A DNA stretch of 64,000 bases from Aliamphritea hakodatensis (GTDB taxonomy: Bacteria; Pseudomonadota; Gammaproteobacteria; Pseudomonadales; Balneatricaceae): contig NZ_AP025281.1 of assembly GCF_024347195.1 (NCBI RefSeq), positions 2,914,001 to 2,978,000 of the forward strand, read 5' to 3'. How positions within the stretch are numbered: position 1 is the first letter of the stretch; the number at the start of each line of letters is the position of its first letter. Below the pieces are notes generated by a model, which saw nothing but the letters and a program-made list of their open reading frames with translations, was not told the DNA's origin and did not search any database. Below, piece after piece: positions 60,642-64,000 of the stretch. The translations under genes were made by a program, and so were the position numbers.

Positions 60642-62510
60642 TTAATCCTGCTGTACCGCTTCTACATCTGCCGGCAATGAGATACGGAACTCCGTCCCCT
60701 GACCCGGCTGACTGGTAACCTTTATAGTGCCGCCATGCTTCTCAATGATGCCATGGCTGATCGAAAGGCCCAGCCCGGTACCCTCACCCACTTTTTTACT
60801 GGTATAGAAGGGCGTAAACAGGTCTTTCATGTTGTCGGCCGCAATCCCGCAACCTGTATCCCGGACGCTGATTATTATCTGACCATCACAATACCGGCTG
60901 GCAATGAATATATCCCCGCGGGTCTCAATTGCCTGTACGGCATTCATCAGCAAGTTAATAATCACCTGCTGAAGCTGGCCCGCATTGGCGTCGATCTCCG
61001 GCAAATTATCATAGTCTTCATACACTGATGTTTTATATTTCAGCTCATTCCGGATCACTTTGAGGGTATCCTGAATAATGATATTCATATCCACCCGGGC
61101 CATTTCAGTTTCACCCACATGGGCGAAGCTCTTCAGGTTAGTCACGATATCCGCCACCCTTTCAACCCCGGCCCTGGACTCACAGATCAGCTGAGGTGCA
61201 TCTTCCAGTACATAGTCAATGTCAGCGCTTTGCCTCAGTTCTGCCAGCTGCTGACGCTGTTCAGGGAAAGCTTCAAGCCATGTATCACTGTGCCGGTCAA
61301 TGAATTGCTGATAGTGCAACACAGAAGCCAGATAACCCTCAAGGGTTCCCAGATTACTCTTTACATAGCCGATAGGATTATTGATTTCATGGGCAACCCC
61401 CGCTGCCAGCGTACCGAGGCTGGCCATTTTTTCTGCATGCACTAACTGATCCTGACTTTGCTGCAGCTGCCGGTTCATCCGGGCAAGGTCCTGGTTTGAC
61501 TGTTTTAGCTGCTGTTCCCGCTGGTCGATCCGCCGTAACATCCGGTTAAACCCCCGGGCCACATCCTGAACTTCCCGCCAGGCACTGGCTTCATCAATCG
61601 GGTCCTTGTTTTTACGGATACTCAGACGGCGTATTTCCTGCTGCAGATACAGGATCGGGCGGGCAATCGCCCGTTGTCCCCAGCGATAAGCCAGCAACAC
61701 CATCACAATGGCCACCGATGCCACCAGCAGTACCAGTTGCAAGAGAATTTCCCAGCGCTGATTATGCAATGCGGTATCATCTGCCTGAAACTCAAAACGC
61801 AGATTCTGCGACGGCCAGTCAGCCAGATACACCGCCCCGTCAGGTTGTGGCTGGCCATAATGCGCAACTTCCTGATCGCCCTGCAGCAGGCGAATATACA
61901 TATCGCTGAGACGTTCATTAAGCTGATAATCATTGCTCATTGCACTCAGGGGAATTTCTGTAATCAGTGCCCCTTCTGCAAACCCCTGATATTCCACCGG
62001 AATAACAATGCACCAGTAATATTCTCCCCGGATGGCATGCAGCATAATCAGTTCAGATACTTCACCACTGATCACCTTCTGCATCCATGGGGCATGGCTG
62101 TAATCCGCTTCCAGCTCCGGCCGGGTTGAATAGACCGTCAGGCCCTGAAAATCCACCAGGGTTTCTTTATAACGGCGGCCGATCACCGACAGATTTTGCA
62201 TAAAATCACTGACGTAGCCACGCATCTGCTCAGGCTGCAATACCCCCTGACGCATCACCGGAAAAGCGGCATGATCCCGCAGAACAATTAACTGGTTAGC
62301 AAGAAAGCGCTCGAACTCTGCCACCAGCGTCTGACTTTCATGGCGCAGATGCTCCTGCCGCAATTCCTGCATGACACCGTTAATCCGCAGACCGACCAGG
62401 ACGACTACCAGAACCCCCATGACAGCAATACTCAGGGCAGTCAGGCGGGCAACCCCTCTGGCAATACTGGGTTTACGTGTTTTGCGCTCAGGCGCTTGCC
62501 GGACAGACAT
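60642..62510 (-). CDS. Membrane sensor histidine kinase with HAMP-like linker
   Basis: 622 residues. Two membrane helices (~28-45 and ~255-275) enclose a periplasmic domain. A HAMP-like region, a coiled coil, DHp with VAHEINNPIGY and an HATPase domain (NLLMNAVQAIE, DTGCGIAADN, GTGLGLSISHG) follow. It starts two bases after the stop of the binding protein gene, so the two should act together. The kinase is close in type to HnoK. Confidence 0.9.
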   Translation of the reverse strand: MSVRQAPERKTRKPSIARGVARLTALSIAVMGVLVVVLVGLRINGVMQELRQEHLRHESQTLVAEFERFLANQLIVLRDHAAFPVMRQGVLQPEQMRGYVSDFMQNLSVIGRRYKETLVDFQGLTVYSTRPELEADYSHAPWMQKVISGEVSELIMLHAIRGEYYWCIVIPVEYQGFAEGALITEIPLSAMSNDYQLNERLSDMYIRLLQGDQEVAHYGQPQPDGAVYLADWPSQNLRFEFQADDTALHNQRWEILLQLVLLVASVAIVMVLLAYRWGQRAIARPILYLQQEIRRLSIRKNKDPIDEASAWREVQDVARGFNRMLRRIDQREQQLKQSNQDLARMNRQLQQSQDQLVHAEKMASLGTLAAGVAHEINNPIGYVKSNLGTLEGYLASVLHYQQFIDRHSDTWLEAFPEQRQQLAELRQSADIDYVLEDAPQLICESRAGVERVADIVTNLKSFAHVGETEMARVDMNIIIQDTLKVIRNELKYKTSVYEDYDNLPEIDANAGQLQQVIINLLMNAVQAIETRGDIFIASRYCDGQIIISVRDTGCGIAADNMKDLFTPFYTSKKVGEGTGLGLSISHGIIEKHGGTIKVTSQPGQGTEFRISLPADVEAVQQD

Positions 62511-62512
62511 AT

Positions 62513-63724
62513 TTATTCAGACTCCAGAATAATATTCCCCTGCCCGTTATAACGGGCCATACGCAAATCCTGAGGGCCGAGCGCCTCATGGGCATCCGGC
62601 TGTTGCGGGGTGAATACAGAAAAGGGCTGCCGGTAGGTTTTAATCAGCCCTTCAACTGGCTGCTGCAGCCGGTTAAGTGCCGCACGGATACCCGCCCGGT
62701 CTGCCACTACATCTCCACTCAGGCCTGCCTGCTCAATCGCGGCAATCATCAGTCTGGTCAGATCATAGGCATGAATAAACCCAGCCGGGGCCTTAATATC
62801 ACTGGCGCTGATCACATCGGAAAAATTGTCACGGGCTTGTTGTAACACCTGTTCAGCCAGCGGCGTACGGGGCAGTTCCAGAAATGAAAAACGGGTCTGG
62901 ATAAATTTAAGGTCTGTCTGCCGGCGGATTTCAGCGGACACATCCAAGGCGAAATCCCCACCGGTAATCCCCCAGTGGCTGCGTACAGGCAGTCTCAGGG
63001 AAGGATCGTCCGCCATCGCCTGCAGCAGCACCTTCCCTTCAGGCGCATTGGCGACCAGAAAAATCACATCAGCGCCGGAGTCTCTGGCCTGACGCAGGAT
63101 ACTTCTGGCATTGTATTGTCCCAGCGACCAGTTAAACCAGCTAACGCCGGCTACCTCCAGCCCTCTTTCCGCCAGCGCACTGAGCATATTATTTTCGTTT
63201 GAGCGGCCCCAGCCAGTATTCTCAAGTAACAGATAGGGCCTGCTGAAGCCTTCCCTGTCGACCGCCTGGGCCGTGATAAATTCACCGGCCTTACTGTCAT
63301 CAACCGACAACCTGTAAATCCAGTTTTCCGCCTCTTTACTGCGGGTAATAGGGGCCGCGGCTGCCCATGGATCAAGCAGAAGAATTTTTTGCCGGTTGAT
63401 GAATGACTGATTGGCCAGCAGCGGTGGCGAATGCAAACCGCTGAATATCAGCAAGCCACGGTCATCCTTCAGGAAGGCTTCCAGGTTCGCCTTACTTCGG
63501 GAAGAGTTGCCCCGGTGATCACGGATAACAATTTCAAACCGGTATCCTTCTATCTGAAAATCACGTTCCTTCAGTGCGGTATACATGCCCCGGTAAATCG
63601 ATTCTGTTGCCTGCCGCGAAATGCTGTTATCTGCATCAATATACAGCCGCATCAGCTTATCCCGGGCAAACACCGGCCAGGCCAGCACACACACCATCAG
63701 AAAAATGATCAGACGTAGCTGCAT
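62513..63724 (-). CDS. Periplasmic ligand-binding protein, type I (Leu/Ile/Val-like)
   Basis: 403 residues with signal peptide (MQLRLIIFLMVCVLAWPVFA). Mature sequence DKLMRLYIDADNSISRQATESIYRGMYTALKERDF and a later DVIFLVANAPEGKVLLQAM match type-I binding proteins. With no transporter genes around and a histidine kinase directly downstream, it should be a sensory receptor. The ligand is unknown. Confidence 0.85.
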   Translation of the reverse strand: MQLRLIIFLMVCVLAWPVFARDKLMRLYIDADNSISRQATESIYRGMYTALKERDFQIEGYRFEIVIRDHRGNSSRSKANLEAFLKDDRGLLIFSGLHSPPLLANQSFINRQKILLLDPWAAAAPITRSKEAENWIYRLSVDDSKAGEFITAQAVDREGFSRPYLLLENTGWGRSNENNMLSALAERGLEVAGVSWFNWSLGQYNARSILRQARDSGADVIFLVANAPEGKVLLQAMADDPSLRLPVRSHWGITGGDFALDVSAEIRRQTDLKFIQTRFSFLELPRTPLAEQVLQQARDNFSDVISASDIKAPAGFIHAYDLTRLMIAAIEQAGLSGDVVADRAGIRAALNRLQQPVEGLIKTYRQPFSVFTPQQPDAHEALGPQDLRMARYNGQGNIILESE

Positions 63725-63765
63725 ATCGGTTACTCCCTATTCAGAAGGCGAACGTATTCAGGCGC

Positions 63766-64000
63766 TTATGCTTCCTTACGGTTTGAATTCATCACCAGAT
63801 GTTGCGCCAGTTCACGCAGCCTCCGGTTGTCGAACGGTTTGGCCAGCACTTCATCGGCACCGCAATCCAGCGCCTTTTTCAGCGCCGCCGACGGCAGTGC
63901 AGAAATCACCAGAATCCTGCAGTCACAGATTTGCCGGTTGCCCCGTATATAGCGAATCACTTCGTAGCCATCCAGCCCCGGCATACTCAGGTCCAGCAAC
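63766..64000 (-). CDS. Receiver-domain protein, C-terminal part (start outside window)
   Basis: The frame is open at the window edge, so only the last ~77 residues are visible. LLDLSMPGLDGYEVIRYIRGN holds the phosphoacceptor Asp, and VLAKPF the conserved Lys. It lies 42 bp upstream of the binding-protein gene in the same orientation. Either a single-domain regulator or the end of a hybrid kinase. Confidence 0.85.
   Translation of the reverse strand, partial: LLDLSMPGLDGYEVIRYIRGNRQICDCRILVISALPSAALKKALDCGADEVLAKPFDNRRLRELAQHLVMNSNRKEA

Overview
The window is part of a gammaproteobacterial chromosome, probably marine and Oceanospirillales-like. That guess rests on the H-NOX and c-di-GMP signalling genes, the codon and base composition and the protein style; genus cannot be fixed from sequence alone. 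An apparently complete 50.7-kb prophage (2642..53327) is integrated in the 3' end of a tRNA-Val(GAC) gene. The 52-bp 3' part of the tRNA plus adjoining sequence is duplicated exactly at both ends (attL 2642..2693, attR 53276..53327). Short repeats TTGGAAACT(GA) lie beside both copies and look like integrase arm sites.

Left chromosome (1..2641): the end of an Ala/Ser/Gln-rich coiled-coil protein, a Sel1-repeat lipoprotein and a three-unit ~180-bp intergenic repeat. Right chromosome (53360..64000): a solute-binding-like protein, an H-NOX/histidine kinase pair, a PAS-GGDEF-EAL protein, a response regulator with a degenerate HD-GYP domain, a second histidine kinase with its periplasmic binding protein, and a partial receiver protein. 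Together these look like a nitric-oxide and ligand-responsive two-component/c-di-GMP hub.

The prophage has lambda-like control. CI (+ strand, 43170) and Cro (- strand) are divergent. Two sigma70 promoters, each overlaid by a 16-bp palindromic operator (consensus TGYTAGnnnACTARCA), drive the two early operons. The + strand early operon (44.6-50.6 kb) carries small basic proteins, Bet-type annealase, YqaJ exonuclease, SSB, a FtsK-gamma-like protein, excisionase and integrase. The - strand early operon (43.1-36.7 kb) carries Cro, a ribbon-helix-helix protein, a periplasmic TAXI-type binding protein (odd here), a Gp49/RyR protein, O- and P-like replication proteins with iterons inside the O gene, NinB, YbcO-like and RusA-like proteins, and a candidate late regulator. 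A cargo region (32-36.5 kb) holds an EAL phosphodiesterase, a decayed second copy of it and several orphan genes. Late genes follow: L,D-transpeptidase-like endolysin, holin-like protein, nested Rz/Rz1 spanins, a PLA2-motif protein, small terminase, a large terminase split into ATPase and nuclease genes, a podovirus-type portal, scaffold, N4-gp56-type capsid protein, tail and fibre genes, and a string of virion/ejection proteins ending in a 2,673-residue polyvalent protein with JAMM, zincin-like and toxin-like domains.

Both prophage ends carry low-GC cargo that is contiguous across attP in the circular phage genome: a McrA-like SRA/HNH restriction gene and an unknown 349-aa gene on one side, and a small membrane protein, RloA/RloB (AbiL-like ATPase plus Toprim nuclease), a cupin and a membrane protein on the other. 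This is best read as a phage-borne defence island centred on attP.
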